In this document: piece by piece, positions 50,931 through 62,742 of the stretch
Layout: the number at the start of each line of letters is the position of its first letter
Position numbering within the stretch: the stretch's first letter is position 1
DNA from: Vigna angularis
Taxonomy: Eukaryota; Streptophyta; Magnoliopsida; Fabales; Fabaceae
DNA length: 64,000 bases
NCBI RefSeq assembly: GCF_016808095.1
Contig: NC_068976.1
Coordinates: forward strand, 14,169,001 to 14,233,000
Direction: 5' to 3'
Translations under genes and position numbers: made by a program
Notes under the pieces: generated by a model
What the model saw: only the letters and a program-made list of their open reading frames with translations
Database searches by the model: none
Told to the model about the DNA's origin: nothing

Positions 50931-53010
50931 TTTATATAATATGTTTTGTGTTGCTTTCATAAAAAGAGATATAATTTGTATATATTATTTATAGGTAAAT
51001 ACATTTTTTTATGTGAATTATTTTGTAGAAAAATAAAAGATTGGAGCATAATAGAGAGTTGCTGCCAGGAGTCTAGATGTATTTATATTGAATCTTTTAT
51101 GAACCTTTTTTAGCCTTGATGATTTGTTTTGTAACCCCTGATCCCGTAAAAAAAACATTCATGTCCCACATCCTAGAAGAGGAGAATAAGTACTATATTG
51201 ATGACGGTATGATTCAGGATTAAGTTTGGAGGAAAAAAATGATTGAGAGAGTAAGGAGTGAATTGGTTCGGAATCATTAATTGTAATTGCACTGTATGAC
51301 AGTCCGATCAATCGTGGACCGGACGGTGCAAACAGTTAATTATGCCATGAACATGACCACACATTATTCCTAAGACTGTATGACACTAATAGGCCGAATG
51401 GTCAACCTATATATGGAGAAATTACTTCTAATAGTGATCAATTTATAACAAAGTACGATTATTATCAATTGGACCACAATTAGGTCGTCCCTAATCAAAT
51501 GCCCATTCTAAAATCTATAAATATAAGTTTGAGGTAAAAAGATATGTGATTGGCTTTAATACACATTAATTGCTTGAGCTGTCGAATCTTTATTGCATCA
51601 AAGTACTTTTTGCAGGTAACTTTCAAGTATAACGGGAAAACAACAAGGATGAACGGTAGCACGAGGATGAGCATTCAGACCACTAGTAACTCAAAAGACA
51701 TTTGACATTTGACCTCGACTCCCACACCCAAAATACTAATGTTTGAACATCTCCCAAAAACTCTTAAAAAATAAAATAGAGAGACAACAAAAGAAAAGAA
51801 AAATAAAAATAAAAGGTTGTATGAAATGAAAAAGGGCTTGAGTTATGAGAGGAATATGAGGGACTATTTTGTATATAGGGATAAAGGATCTTGGTGAATG
51901 ACTTATGCATATATTTGTTCTCCTATTCTTAAGTGAGGTCTTTGAATCCATGAAGAATCATGTTTCTTCTAGCCAAGCCAAGCTACAACTTTTGGAAGAC
52001 CTTTTTATCTAAATCAAGTTATGTGAATGAGATGATATGAAAAAGTTGATGAAGTAGTTTATGACATGCTGAGGTCGAGTTTTCATAAACACTTTTGTGT
52101 TGAGTGAAACACTAACATTTTGTGAGCTTTAATGGTTCTTTTCTCTAGTAGTCACATCTTATTATGGGTTTTAGGATTTGTTTTCATAGAAGCACCATGT
52201 CCTACCATCTTAACTCTGATTTATGACAAGAATAGTATGATTAGATATCATATGCTTCTCTTTTTTTATCAAGTTGGCCTTAATTTTCCTTTTGGTTTAG
52301 GGAAGTTGATAAGTGATAATACATATCATTCACACTTATCAGAACCTCTTTTTTCTCTTTATATAATGTGTTTTATGTTGATTTCATGAAATGTAGGATT
52401 TGTATATATTTTTCATAGATAGATATAATTTTTCTGTATGTGGATTATTTTATAGAAAAAGGAAAGATTAGAGAATAATATAGAGGTGTAGTCAGGAGTC
52501 TCTTGCCCAACAATAGGAATCCCTTGTCCAACGAAACCAATGGACACTAATTCAGTAAGAAAGCCTTGTGGCTCAACGAGTGGAGCAATCTAATGTTTCA
52601 GATAAGTTATCTTTTGCCCAATGAGAGGATATTTTCACCCAGTGAGAAAACACTTTTTGGAAAACGATTAAAATGTCAAGAGCTGAAGAAAATAGTACTT
52701 TTCGATGCAGGAACGTGGTTGAGACTTAAGATACGGGCTGATGCACTTCTAAGGATCAAAGACTTCATCTTTCTTCATCCATTCCACCATTTTAACCATG
52801 TTTTATGTTCTAGATGTATAAGAGTAACTAAAGTCCATTTCATTGGAGTTGGATGTAATGTACCTAAACTCCTTGTAGCTTTTTCTATGCAACAGAATAT
52901 CTTTCATTACTCTTGTATTATCTTTATTATTCATGTGCATGATGAAATATCTATGCTTTTTAGGTGGTATCTAATCATTGGAAATTTTTTTGGAACATAT
53001 ACATAGATAG
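50931..53010 (+). mobile_element. Degenerate LTR retroelement remnant with a direct repeat pair
   Basis: Blocks at about 50931-51074 and 52356-52501 share TATATAATRTGTTTTRTGTTG, ATTTGTATATATT, TGWATTATTTTRTAGAAAAA, AAGATTRGAG and CAGGAGTCT in order, consistent with two copies of one LTR section about 1.43 kb apart. After the second come TTGCCCAACAATAGG, GAGTGGAGCAATC and TTTTGCCCAATGAGAG, a phrase style of legume LTRs. 51290-51640 holds CTATAAATAT, a TATA-like block, with CCGGACGGT nearby. The 146-codon frame at 52566-53006 is read across this material and has no protein features. Confidence 0.5.
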
Positions 53011-56000
53011 AACAACCAAGAGCTTTTGTTCCAAACACAGACTAAAGTTCTTGGTCATTATAGACATCTTTTCTTAATGTAATCTTGTGTTTGAATATCA
53101 AAGAGATTAATATTTTCACATAAAGGTTTTAAACTTGCCTATAATTTTCTTAATGTTCATACTCATAGCTTAAATTAATAAGTAATCATAATTATCTAAA
53201 CAAACGCAAATCCCTTGGAAAAACAAAATTTTTATTACTTGTACGATTTGATATATTTGTCAAATAGTTAACAATATGAGAAATATTTTAACATGTAATG
53301 ATAATTAAAATAATGATTAAATATATCTTTTGTTCCTAAACGTATATGCAAAATTCGTCTTCATCTATATTCGATACTTTGATACATTTTGGTTCGTAAT
53401 TTTAGAAAATGAATGGATGTAATCCTTTTTACTCAATAATGTCAACTTTTTTTTCGTTTTAAATAGTGTTCCAAGATATTATGAGTAAGAATTTGTTCCA
53501 GGATTTAAAAATAATAATTTTATAAATTGAAATGTAAAATTTTAAAACAATTTTATAACAATTTAAAATATGTATATTTAAAATGTCATACAAAATTTAA
53601 ATAAAGTTTATTGTTAAATATAAATTTAAATAAATTTAAAAATATTAAAAATATTTAATAAAATTATCGATTTTAATAAAAATGTCATTATAACATTTAT
53701 ATAAAAGTTAAATTTAGTTTCAGTTTGGAAAATGACGAAATTACTCAAATTTTAAAAAAATTTGGGACTGAATTAATTCAAAATAAGAAATACATGGACT
53801 AAATTGAGATTTAGACAATGAAACTTGGTACTGATAGTGACATGTGGCACTATCATTATCACATCATAGTGTCATTATCATAGGACACTATACTAACTTC
53901 ACACGTGATAAAGAAATTAAAAAAATATTACAATAAGAAAAATTCAGAAAAGATGACGAACTGTGACAAATCTTTGATCATGTAACACATATCTAAAGAT
54001 GTTAGTAAAGTATTAACAAAATTGACCAAATTACATCACATTTTTTGAAATAAGAACTCAATTAATATCAATCAAAATATGAGGACTTTCCTGGATTTTT
54101 GAACAAATTCGAGGACCAACCATGTATTTTGACCCAAAATTAATGATACATAAGTTTAACTCACATAAGTAATTAACATATCTCTAACTCAAAACCTTAA
54201 GGTATTAGATTTGTAGGTTTTCTTTTTCTCATATGTTGCTCAAATTTTTTATTTCTACTTGTAGAAATTACTCACACTTGCATTTCCAACCACTCTCCAT
54301 CATGTAAGTCCTTCACATTAGTACATCTATTCGAGGAAAAAAAAATTTAAATCCCAAATACCTCTTTTTATTTATAATGTCATTAATTTTAATAAAACAT
54401 ATTTGTTTAATTTTATCGGGAAACCTTTAATATAGGAACTTATTTGAATCAATCATCAAGATGAATATTTGACTATGATATTGGATTTTTCAAAAAAAAA
54501 TAATTAAGAAGATACATCATTAATGAAACTTAGGTCCAACCCTCAAAAATAATTTAACATTACTTCCAATTAAAATTATTAAAATATTTATAAATTTTCT
54601 TTTTTATATTATTCAACTTTCTCATATGTGAAATTTAAATTATAATGAAATTTCAATCTTGAACAAACACGAAAATAGAATCTATTTTAAGATTGAAAAA
54701 GGGAAACACAATACTAGAATACACCTCACCCTTCCTTTCTCGAAAAAGACCAACCAATAACTACAAAAAATTTGAGAAACTTTTCTTTATAACTCCCTCT
54801 TTTGTGGCCAAACATGACACAAAGAACAATAATCAAACCTAACAAACTATTACTCGAGCCACCTCAAACATGAGACAAGTAACAAAAAGAGTCGGTAACT
54901 AAAGTTTAGGATCTTCATATCACCTTAAAAAATTGTCGTGAAAATGTTTTGAAATTGTAGAAGTCTAATCCAACAATTATGTGTTAAGACCAGGAAGAAT
55001 ACATGGGACCACACCATGTCTAAGGACCCACAACATCACTAAATATTTAATGGAGGAGGCATCACCACCGTCAAGCCAATCATATCCATCTCCAAAAGTC
55101 TTAACATTTTAATTCTACTACAACTTCATTATTATTACTCATTATGATGACCTCATCATGGTAAGTTGCAATTTTTTTTTTCATATTGTCCTAGTAAAAA
55201 GAAACGACTTTATATAATCTCAAAACTTAAATTTACGGCTTATAAACGTACTTTTTAAGATAAAAATTAACCCACATGTTTATAATAAAAAATTGTAGCA
55301 ATAATAAATTATTCCATAAGCTCAAGTAAATTTTCTTACACTCTTTCCAATATTGTAAGATAAATCTATTTGTGATTTTGTTTCGTTCTACCACTGCTTC
55401 ATTAAATCAGAGTAATCGTATTCAGGAATATATTTATCTCAAAAACAGTTTTCACATGTAAAACCATATTTACAAATACTCTTACTGAGTGAATCTTTGA
55501 TAATAATTCCAATATAATATTGCTCTCTTAGTAAAATTAGTGACATCTTTTTCCAGTTTATGATCTCTCTTACGAAACAAAAAATAAAATAAAAAATAAA
55601 AAACTCTTCCAAACATCCTAATATTCCACTAATTTGTGTTGCTCAACGATGTCATGTCTTGGAAGTGAGTTAACTATATTATCCTTTGTTTGCACAAGTT
55701 TGGTGATGAAAGCTAGCATGTTTTACTTAAATTTAAATATTGCTAAATATATTTAAAGATGAAAATGCACTTCATTTTGGTTTTTGAGTAAAGAATTACC
55801 AAATTATAAAGTTTACTAATAATTTGATTTGGTCTCTAAGCACTTAAATCACAAATGTGTAAAATAATATAGTTTTTAAAATAATTCACTTTGTTGAAGG
55901 GTACCAAAATAAAATTTCATGTGTGCACTAGAACTTGGTAGATTGGTTTAATGGATTTCCTACACATGGCATTGTATAGATTGAATAATCAATTCAATAA

Positions 56001-56439
56001 CTTCCCACTGCTTTCACTTTTTCATTCATCCCAACGCACGCTAGGTTACAACTTACGTAAAATTATGTCTTTTATTTAGTGATATATTTCTTTATTTAAC
56101 TTCTAATTAGTTTATAATAAATGTGCTTGGTGTAACTTTTCTTAAATGATAATGTAATTTTACTACTTCCTTCTTAAAGCTTTTAATACGTTTGTGCCGA
56201 AACAACGTTATTATTTTTCTAAATTTCAGCGTTACAACAAACTTTAAGACATTCCTTAAAAAATCATATAATTATGGATTAGTTTTAAATTTATATTTTT
56301 TGAATTTTCATTTTCTTTTCTGTACCAAGTTGATATAGATAAAAGAAAAAACAATTTTATTATAAATTTCTGACCAAATTAATATCATTTAAAAGAAAAA
56401 AAAACTTCTTATAAATTTGTCTACGAGTTAAATCAACAT

Positions 56440-56580
56440 CGTGTCATGTGATAGTAGTAGTGTCATGTGACAATGTTAGTGTCACAGGTCACTTTCAATG
56501 CTATGTTTCATTGTTATATGACAAAGTTAGTATCACATGTTAATGTCAATGTTATGTGTTAATCAGTACACGTGTCATGT
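56440..56580. repeat. GTGTCATGTGAC-type short repeats
   Basis: At least five copies of a GTGTCATGTGAYARTGTTA-like unit, increasingly degenerate, some inverted (GTGTCACAGGTCAC, GTATCACATG). A similar GTGACATGTGGCACTATC phrase occurs at about 53837-53895. Confidence 0.6.
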
Positions 56581-57792
56581 TTTATATAATTCAGTTTCCA
56601 TTTTTGTTAATTTTGTTTAATTAAGTTTCAATGTTTTTTAAAATAAAACAATTTGATCCATTTTCAGACCAAATTTAATTTGTATATAATGTTATCTTTA
56701 TATTTTTATTAAAATTAACATTTTTATTAGTTAGTATTTCCGAAACTATTTTTAAAAAATAATTATATTATAATAATATAGTTAGAATTGGTTTAAAATA
56801 TAATGAAAATAAACTAAAAAATAATAAAAAATTTAAAATGAAAAAAATAATGAGGTGATAATATAACTAAACTTAAAATAATAAATCAATGTTAAACACT
56901 TTTCTTAATATACACATTCGAATTTAAGGAAATATAACAAATGTAACTTAAAAATAAAGAACAATCAGTAAAACATTAGACTTCATTTTTTTTTCAAACT
57001 TCACAGTTTAAGTTGGATGATCATTTTAAAATAAAACATAAATTTAATATGATCACGTGATTTTTAATATTTTTGAAATTATTCATTATATTTTAAACTA
57101 ACTTTAACTATATTATTATAATATAATTATTAGAGTTGGTTTAAGAATAATTTTAGAAATATTAATTAATAAAAATATAAATTTTAATAAAAGGGATAAA
57201 ACTTTTTCATTTTAAAAAAAGTTAAAACTAAATTAAATAACATTAACAAAAATTAAAATTAAATTGAATATAAGACATAATACAATATTAATTTAATACG
57301 TGGATAATTTATTCAATAAAAAATAAAATAAATTTTAGAAAATAACAAAAAACTACAAACTAACCTATATAACATACACAGTTGCAGTTAATTATTTAAA
57401 CAGCTTTAAAATACTTAATTAAATAAATTAACCAAAATTAAGATTTGATTGAAAAAAAGAAAATTTAAAACGATATTAGAAAAACTGAATAAAAAGTGAA
57501 ACCAAAATAGTATTTATACGAAACTTTTAAAAAGGTATAATTTAAACTTAACTATCATACCCTCTTAAAAAAGTATTGCATGCACGGTTAATATATTTTA
57601 TCAGCATCTACCTTCAAGTTCATTCTCTTTTTCCGTCACCCCTCTTCATAATTTAGGCCTTCATTGTGCTTTTTCCATCTATTATCAGCACTATAGTAGT
57701 AAAATCCAGAGCCAACCTTTTTTACATCCATATAAAGGCAATTATGTTCTCTACTTTACTGGTATACATATATTCATAATATATCAATAAAG

Positions 57793-57795
<3 letters not shown>

Positions 57796-57850
<55 letters not shown>
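57796..57850. repeat. (AT)n microsatellite
   Basis: About 27 perfect AT units, roughly 870 bp past the HD-Zip II stop codon. Confidence 0.95.
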
Positions 57851-57853
<3 letters not shown>

Positions 57854-58717
57854 ATGGAGAATGATATGTTTTTCTTTACAATATTTTAATACAATATACA
57901 TATTATTTTTTATTAAGTTTAAAATACATTAGTATGATAATAAATAAATAATAAATCAGTAAAAGAATGACACATGTATTATATTATAATATTATAAAAA
58001 AATATGTATCAAATATTTTTTTATATATGAAAAATAATTTTCACCTATTAATAATTATTTATAAAGAAAATACTATGGTTATTGTATTTCTTATTTTCTA
58101 GATACTTATATCGAAACGTAAAAATATAAAACAAATTGCTCTTTATACTATTATAGCCTTTTAGAAATACTAACAATACATTATGCGTTCTCCTAAACAA
58201 ATGAATACATTAAAGATAAGATCAAACTCTTATAATTATTTATTTAAATAAATAAAAGAAATCATGAAATAAGATGACAGACTTGTACGGAAACATCTTT
58301 AAAGCAACTTGCGTTTAAGATTGTCGTTCTTGCACTATTTTAGATTATTCCACTGCCTCTCCTCGTAAGCAAACAGTTCTTACCATTCAATACGATGATT
58401 GATCCATATATATGATAGGCTTTCATTGTTGGTCATATATAATGTAAGCATACACCATAAATATAATATGTTACATATATATATATATATAATTAAATTA
58501 CAACAAATAGAAAATGTCTATATGAATTTTTCTTTCTAGCTACTATATATATATATATAATTAACCACGTGCATACATTAGAAGAAAGCATGTGGTTGGG
58601 ATTGATCTCTAAATTAATCAGCTATATATATTTAATTACATTCTAAGTAATTAATTATGAAAGTATATATAGTAATAATTACTTGATGAATAGCATTGAT
58701 CTTGAAAGACAGAGAGC

Positions 58718-60454
58718 TTAGCATGCTGCAGACGAAGAGTGGGAGAAAGGATAGTTACTTTTGTAAAAGTGATTATGATGTGTTTTTGAAGGAAAAAGCA
58801 ATGAAGAAGTATTGTTGTTGGTATTTTCATCATCACTTTTACTATCACAAATTCTCTCACAAGAAGGGCATAGGGAAAGTGTGGCTGCTGGAATCTGCAT
58901 GTAAAGAGGCACTGAAATTGCTTGCATTGACTTTAGTTCTTCAACCTCCTTTTGCAACCTCTTGTTTTCTTCTGTCAGACTGTCACAACACTTCTTCAAT
59001 AGATCACAATCTGACTCAGTTTGTTTTAGCTTTGTCCTGTGCATCAAATTATATATCTTATTACAACCTTTTTAATTAATCATTATCCACTCATTTTTCT
59101 GTTAATCAATAATGTAAATATATTATTGCTTCAATAGTATTTCATAAACTTCACTAAAATGCTATTACTTACATTACATATACAAGGGACCAAGTTACTT
59201 ACAATTATTCTTTTTTTCTAACAACAATTACATATTAAAACATACTAAAGTAGGAAATAACTTTCATAAAATTAATTTACAAGTAACTTATCCCTTTTCT
59301 TTATATATATACACACACAGAGAGAGAGAGATCTAAAGAGATCAAGTCACTCTAAAAATTAACAATTCACTTTTTTTCTTTTCATAAAAAATTACTTTGC
59401 GATTAGATTAAAAGAAGATGAAATATAAAAAATAAAACTATTATTCTAAGAATAATTTGATATTTCCTCTACTATATATATATATATATATATAATAAAC
59501 GAGAAAAGAGAAATAATTTTCTTTAAATTTCTGCTGGTCTAACTTGATCCATTTTCTTTAAATTTCCTCTAAAATTTTTCTTTAAATTACTGTTCAAATA
59601 TTTTTATTTAGTTTTCTTATAAAGACTTAGGTCTAATTACAGAGAAACATGGTAAAGAAAAGCAAAATAGGGTAGCAGTAAAAATTACCTGGCTCTCCTG
59701 TTCTGAAACCACACTTCTACTTGTCTGGTTCGCAGATTCAGCTTCATTGCCAATTCTTGCTTTTGCTTCTGAGGAAAAAACCACAAAGGGAATCAAAAAT
59801 TTAATTAGTGATCATTAAAGATCTAAAACTAAATTAGAGAATCAAACAAAATTATGATTAGATATCGATCATATTATTATTTTCCATGATTAGTGTATAA
59901 GTACGTACCGGATTGAGAGTAGAATGTTCTCTGAAGGTTTCTTCCAAGATTGCTGATTGTTCTTTGGTGAGTCTAAGTTTCTTTCTGGGGTTACCATCTT
60001 CGTCAGCATCTGCTACCCTTGTTTGAACGTTCTCTAGGTCTACATCAAATTCTTCTCCGGTGGCCTGATCTCGCTCCCTCTTGATGCTAGAGGAGTTGGA
60101 AAATGAAGAAACCACACTGGGAGAAGAAACCTGTGCCCGAAAATATTCATAGGACTCTGTCTTTGAACTTGGTCGATCATTTTTCACTTCATCATGATCA
60201 TCATCTTCTGGTGGTCCTAAAGTAAGTGAAGGGTATGTCTTGTTACAGTCTGATGGATTCTCCACCCTTCTGATGTTGTGGGCATCACTCTTCATGCAGT
60301 TATCTGATTGATCATGGAAGGTAACAAGACCAAGACCAAGGCCAAGACCAAGTCCTGTGTTTGGTGTTTCATCAAAACTCATGATATGATGAATTGTTAA
60401 GGTGGAAAGTGTTGAAGGGTTTGATTGTTGCAGAGGTTGTAGTGTTGTGAACAT
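58718..60454 (-). CDS. HAT22: HD-Zip class II transcription factor, HAT22/HAT9 type (three exons)
   Basis: Proposed exons on the minus strand: 60454-59909 (or from the ATG at 60382), 59768-59689, 59036-58718; GT-AG introns of 140 and 652 bp. The protein is 314 residues from the first ATG or 290 from the second. The second ATG ([11 protein letters not shown]) matches the usual family start (MGxDDxCNTGL) and is preferred. Seen, in long numbering: LGLGLGLGL at 35-43 and SLTLGP near 76, both EAR-like repressor motifs; homeodomain about 155-213 ([10 protein letters not shown]...[11 protein letters not shown]); leucine zipper with L222, L229, L236, L243 in perfect heptads directly after it; the class II CPSCE motif at 265-269; C-terminus SSSAAC as in HAT22/HAT9. 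These nuclear factors bind CAATNATTG sites as dimers and usually repress. Exon 1 ends at STLNP, the usual class II intron site. The symbol denotes a HAT22-like orthologue by eye. Confidence 0.92.
59302..59330. repeat. Compound TA/AC/AG microsatellite in HD-Zip II intron 2
   Basis: Consecutive TATATATAT, ACACACAC and AGAGAGAGAG runs inside the 652-bp second intron. Confidence 0.85.
59474..59496. repeat. (AT)n microsatellite in HD-Zip II intron 2
   Basis: About 11 perfect AT units, flanked by short A/T-rich unique sequence. Confidence 0.85.
60321..60356 (-). repeat. Coding hexamer repeat giving the [12 protein letters not shown]-like motif
   Basis: Plus-strand AAGACC/AAGGCC hexamers in tandem encode Leu-Gly repeats near the N-terminus. 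The repeat builds an unusually extended LxLxL motif; HAT22-type proteins normally have a shorter VLGLGL stretch. Confidence 0.75.
60380..60382 (-). promoter_or_regulatory. Preferred HD-Zip II start codon (second ATG)
   Basis: This ATG gives [16 protein letters not shown], aligned with the conserved N-terminus of HAT22-type proteins. The ATG 72 bases upstream (60454) adds a 24-residue Gln/Ser/Thr-rich extension that the family usually lacks, and it lies inside a TATA-like sequence. Confidence 0.65.
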
Positions 60455-60460
60455 ATATAG
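60453..60460 (-). promoter_or_regulatory. Candidate TATA box of the HD-Zip II gene
   Basis: Minus strand reads TTCATCTATATATGTTCAC. CTATATAT here would place transcription initiation near 60425-60430, downstream of the first ATG and about 45 bases before the preferred ATG. The sequence context is a good plant TATA match, but a start further upstream cannot be excluded. Confidence 0.45.
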
Positions 60461-60651
60461 ATGAAAGAGAGTTGTAAAAGAGGGTGTGAGATTGTGTGAA
60501 TGAAGAGCATTTATTATGATTGGGTTTGTGCATTTGTGGGGTCTAATTTGCTTGTTTATTATTAGGCAAGAAATGAGGTTATTATATTCTGGAAAATTAA
60601 TATGAAATTAGTGAAATTAGTTTCCTTTTTGTGTGCTTTTTGGCTCATAAG

Positions 60652-60657
60652 TTGACC
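60652..60657 (+). promoter_or_regulatory. W-box-like TTGACC upstream of HD-Zip II
   Basis: A single TTGACC core about 270 bases upstream of the preferred ATG. WRKY sites are frequent by chance, so this is only noted. Confidence 0.2.
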
Positions 60658-60758
60658 ATGGGAAAGTTAATGACTCCTCCATCTTCTTTTGAAGAAGGAC
60701 ATGTTCTGCAAAATAACAAGGAATTGAATCATGATGAAGTGTATATGGTATGTAGTAT

Positions 60759-60774
60759 ACGTGGAATCACGTGG
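60759..60774. promoter_or_regulatory. Paired ACGTGG (ABRE/G-box) elements upstream of HD-Zip II
   Basis: ACGTGG at 60759-60764 and again at 60769-60774, ten bases apart, about one helical turn. The second is part of a perfect CACGTG G-box (60768-60773). They lie about 390 bases upstream of the preferred ATG. ACGTG cores are bound by ABF/AREB bZIPs (ABA) and, as G-boxes, by PIF bHLH factors. Arabidopsis HAT22 (ABIG1) responds to ABA and class II genes respond to shade, so both readings fit. Confidence 0.5.
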
Positions 60775-61391
60775 AAAGTGGATAGCACGCACAATATGGA
60801 GCATATTTCATGGAGAGAATATTTTTTTCTCTTTTAACCTTTTCACTTTTCTACTTTTCTTCCTGGGTTTTTTATTTCGCCTACTTTTCTTTTTTTTTTA
60901 TTCCTTTAAAATGCTTTTTATCTTTCAAACTAGATTTTAATTCAACTTTTGATTATGTGATTTCGTATATTTAGATTTCAATGAACAAATCGGATTTTCT
61001 AAGTATTATTGCAAGGTGATTTTGTTGTTGTTTTTCTTTTTTAATATTCTGTTATTCTTTGTTAATTTCTTTTTTTAAATCATATGAGGTTGTGACGTGA
61101 TGTGGTGTCCAGTCATATGTTGCTAAGTTTTGATTTTACTTTTACTACCTCATGTTTATGATAGTTGAAAAATTAAATTTTTAATTAGTGTAAGTGTAAC
61201 TCGTGAATTATGATGTTATTATATCGAGTGTTAAGTTACTGAATTTTACAGTAAAAATCTAAATGTTAATATAAGGATTAAAATAACACAAATTGCAATA
61301 TTTAAAGGGTTAGATTCCATAGTATAATTAGAAACTGAAGAATCAAATTACGTAGTTGTGATACCTAAAGGATAGAAAGAATATGATTAAG

Positions 61392-61392
<1 letters not shown>

Positions 61393-61459
<67 letters not shown>
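61393..61459. repeat. (AT)n microsatellite
   Basis: About 33 perfect AT units, about 1 kb upstream of HD-Zip II. Confidence 0.95.
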
Positions 61460-61462
<3 letters not shown>

Positions 61463-62029
61463 TTATGTATTTGCAAATACGTAGTAAGAATTTGATAGGT
61501 TGATGTAGTGATTAATTACTCTGCTTTTTATATTCATGTAATGGGGAATCTCCGTTAGATTTCTACATTGTGTAAAAACTCATAAGGTCAACTATAGTTT
61601 ATCACAAAAGTTAGAAGAAAAAAGGAACAAATGTGAAAAGAACTTTAAAATAATTTATAAAATATATTCAATACTTTTACACTATTTACTTTTTCAGAGA
61701 TATTTTTTTATAAAATAATTTCTTTTATATATATATATTTGGTTTAAATTATGACTTAGTTGATGGAATGTTCAATGAGTGACATTTAAAATTAATGTAA
61801 AGTATTTTTACATATTTTGTAAAAATATTTAGAGATTCTTTGATTGTTTTCAACCTTCAGTCTTTAAAGTACTGGTCCTCTATTTGAGTATTTATTTTTT
61901 TTAAGATGAAAGAGTGTTGTGGTTGTAGAAAACACTTTGACTTTCAAGTTAGTTTCTCATGTTAGCAAGCAATAAATATGAACTAATGAAACGTACTTAA
62001 CATACTTCGTGAAATATACTATTTATACT

Positions 62030-62740
62030 TACTGTTACTTGTTAGCTTTTGAATCATCGTAACCATATGGACTATAGTGACTAAGTATCTTGTCTGATGT
62101 TGTACTAGTCGAATAGGAATGGACTGAGTACATTTTTGATTCAGTAGTCTGACATGTACTCGTCCCAGGACAAGTTTTATACTGATATCGTCGAGAAGTA
62201 CTCAGTCATACACAGTACACCAGCCTCCAAGCTTTACATATTACATGTTCAAGACTAGTAAAGAGCTTCAATGTATCATGTATTAGGAGATGACCTTCAG
62301 TTTTTTGTTTGTCGATAATTAAATTAGTACTTAATAGTGAGTCTTCCAAAGAAAATTTGTATCTTTGGATATATAACCTTATAGGTATAGTAGCCCCGAG
62401 TCTTGAGAATTCGTAGCAACGAAGAGGTTATAATGATGAAGAAACAAATGTGAGGTGGTAAAGGGGTTGAAGAGGTATGGGAATGTTATTTTACACAAGA
62501 AATTATGCAATGCTTGGAAAGAGCATAGTCATAACCCTTAACTTTCAGATGTGAAGAGATCTTAATGGTTGAGGGTAAAGGGTGAAAAGGTTAAAGGTCA
62601 CGAATTTTGTTAAATAGGAGTCTCATTTGCCACATTTAAGTACCAAGCTCTGAGAAATTACTCTATTGTCGATATTTTGTGAGAAGAGTGAAATACTTTA
62701 AGAGTTTATTGCTCAAAAGGTATCTCTTGTAGCGGGTCAA
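62030..62740 (+). mobile_element. Probable LTR/leader remnant
   Basis: Less AT-rich sequence with ACTCGTCCCAGGAC, TACTCAGTCATACACAGTAC and CAGCCTCCAAGCTTTACAT, leading into the degenerate retroelement coding remnant. By position it could be its LTR or leader. No termini confirmed. Confidence 0.3.
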
Positions 62741-62742
62741 AT

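Larger units (their letters stand above)
53011..58717. other. AT-rich intergenic DNA, no gene seen
   Basis: 53310-54145 has MITE- or retroposon-like phrases (AAATATATCTTTTGTTCC at the left, GAGGACCAACCATGTATTTTG at the right) without clean inverted ends. A GTGTCATGTGAC-rich patch lies at 56440-56580 and an (AT)n array at 57796-57850. 57580-57730 is slightly GC-richer without a frame. No coding gene. Confidence 0.55.
60461..62029. promoter_or_regulatory. HD-Zip II upstream region
   Basis: The first 350 bp contain the motif pair described above and a short palindrome CTTCTTTTGAAGAAG (60682-60696). Beyond 60800 it is AT-rich with an (AT)n array at 61393-61459. Frames at 60631-60940 are not coding. 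Confidence 0.4.

Noticed and set aside
52566..53006. 146-codon plus-strand frame
   Set aside because: No domain, signal or homology recognised. It crosses LTR-like sequence, and its length is plausible by chance in debris less AT-rich than the surroundings.
53310..54145. Possible MITE or retroposon starting GATTAAATATATC
   Set aside because: The right end does not mirror the left convincingly and no target duplication was found.
58696..59079. 127-codon plus-strand frame
   Set aside because: It is antisense to HD-Zip II exon 3, which has a clear leucine zipper and CPSCE motif in the other strand.
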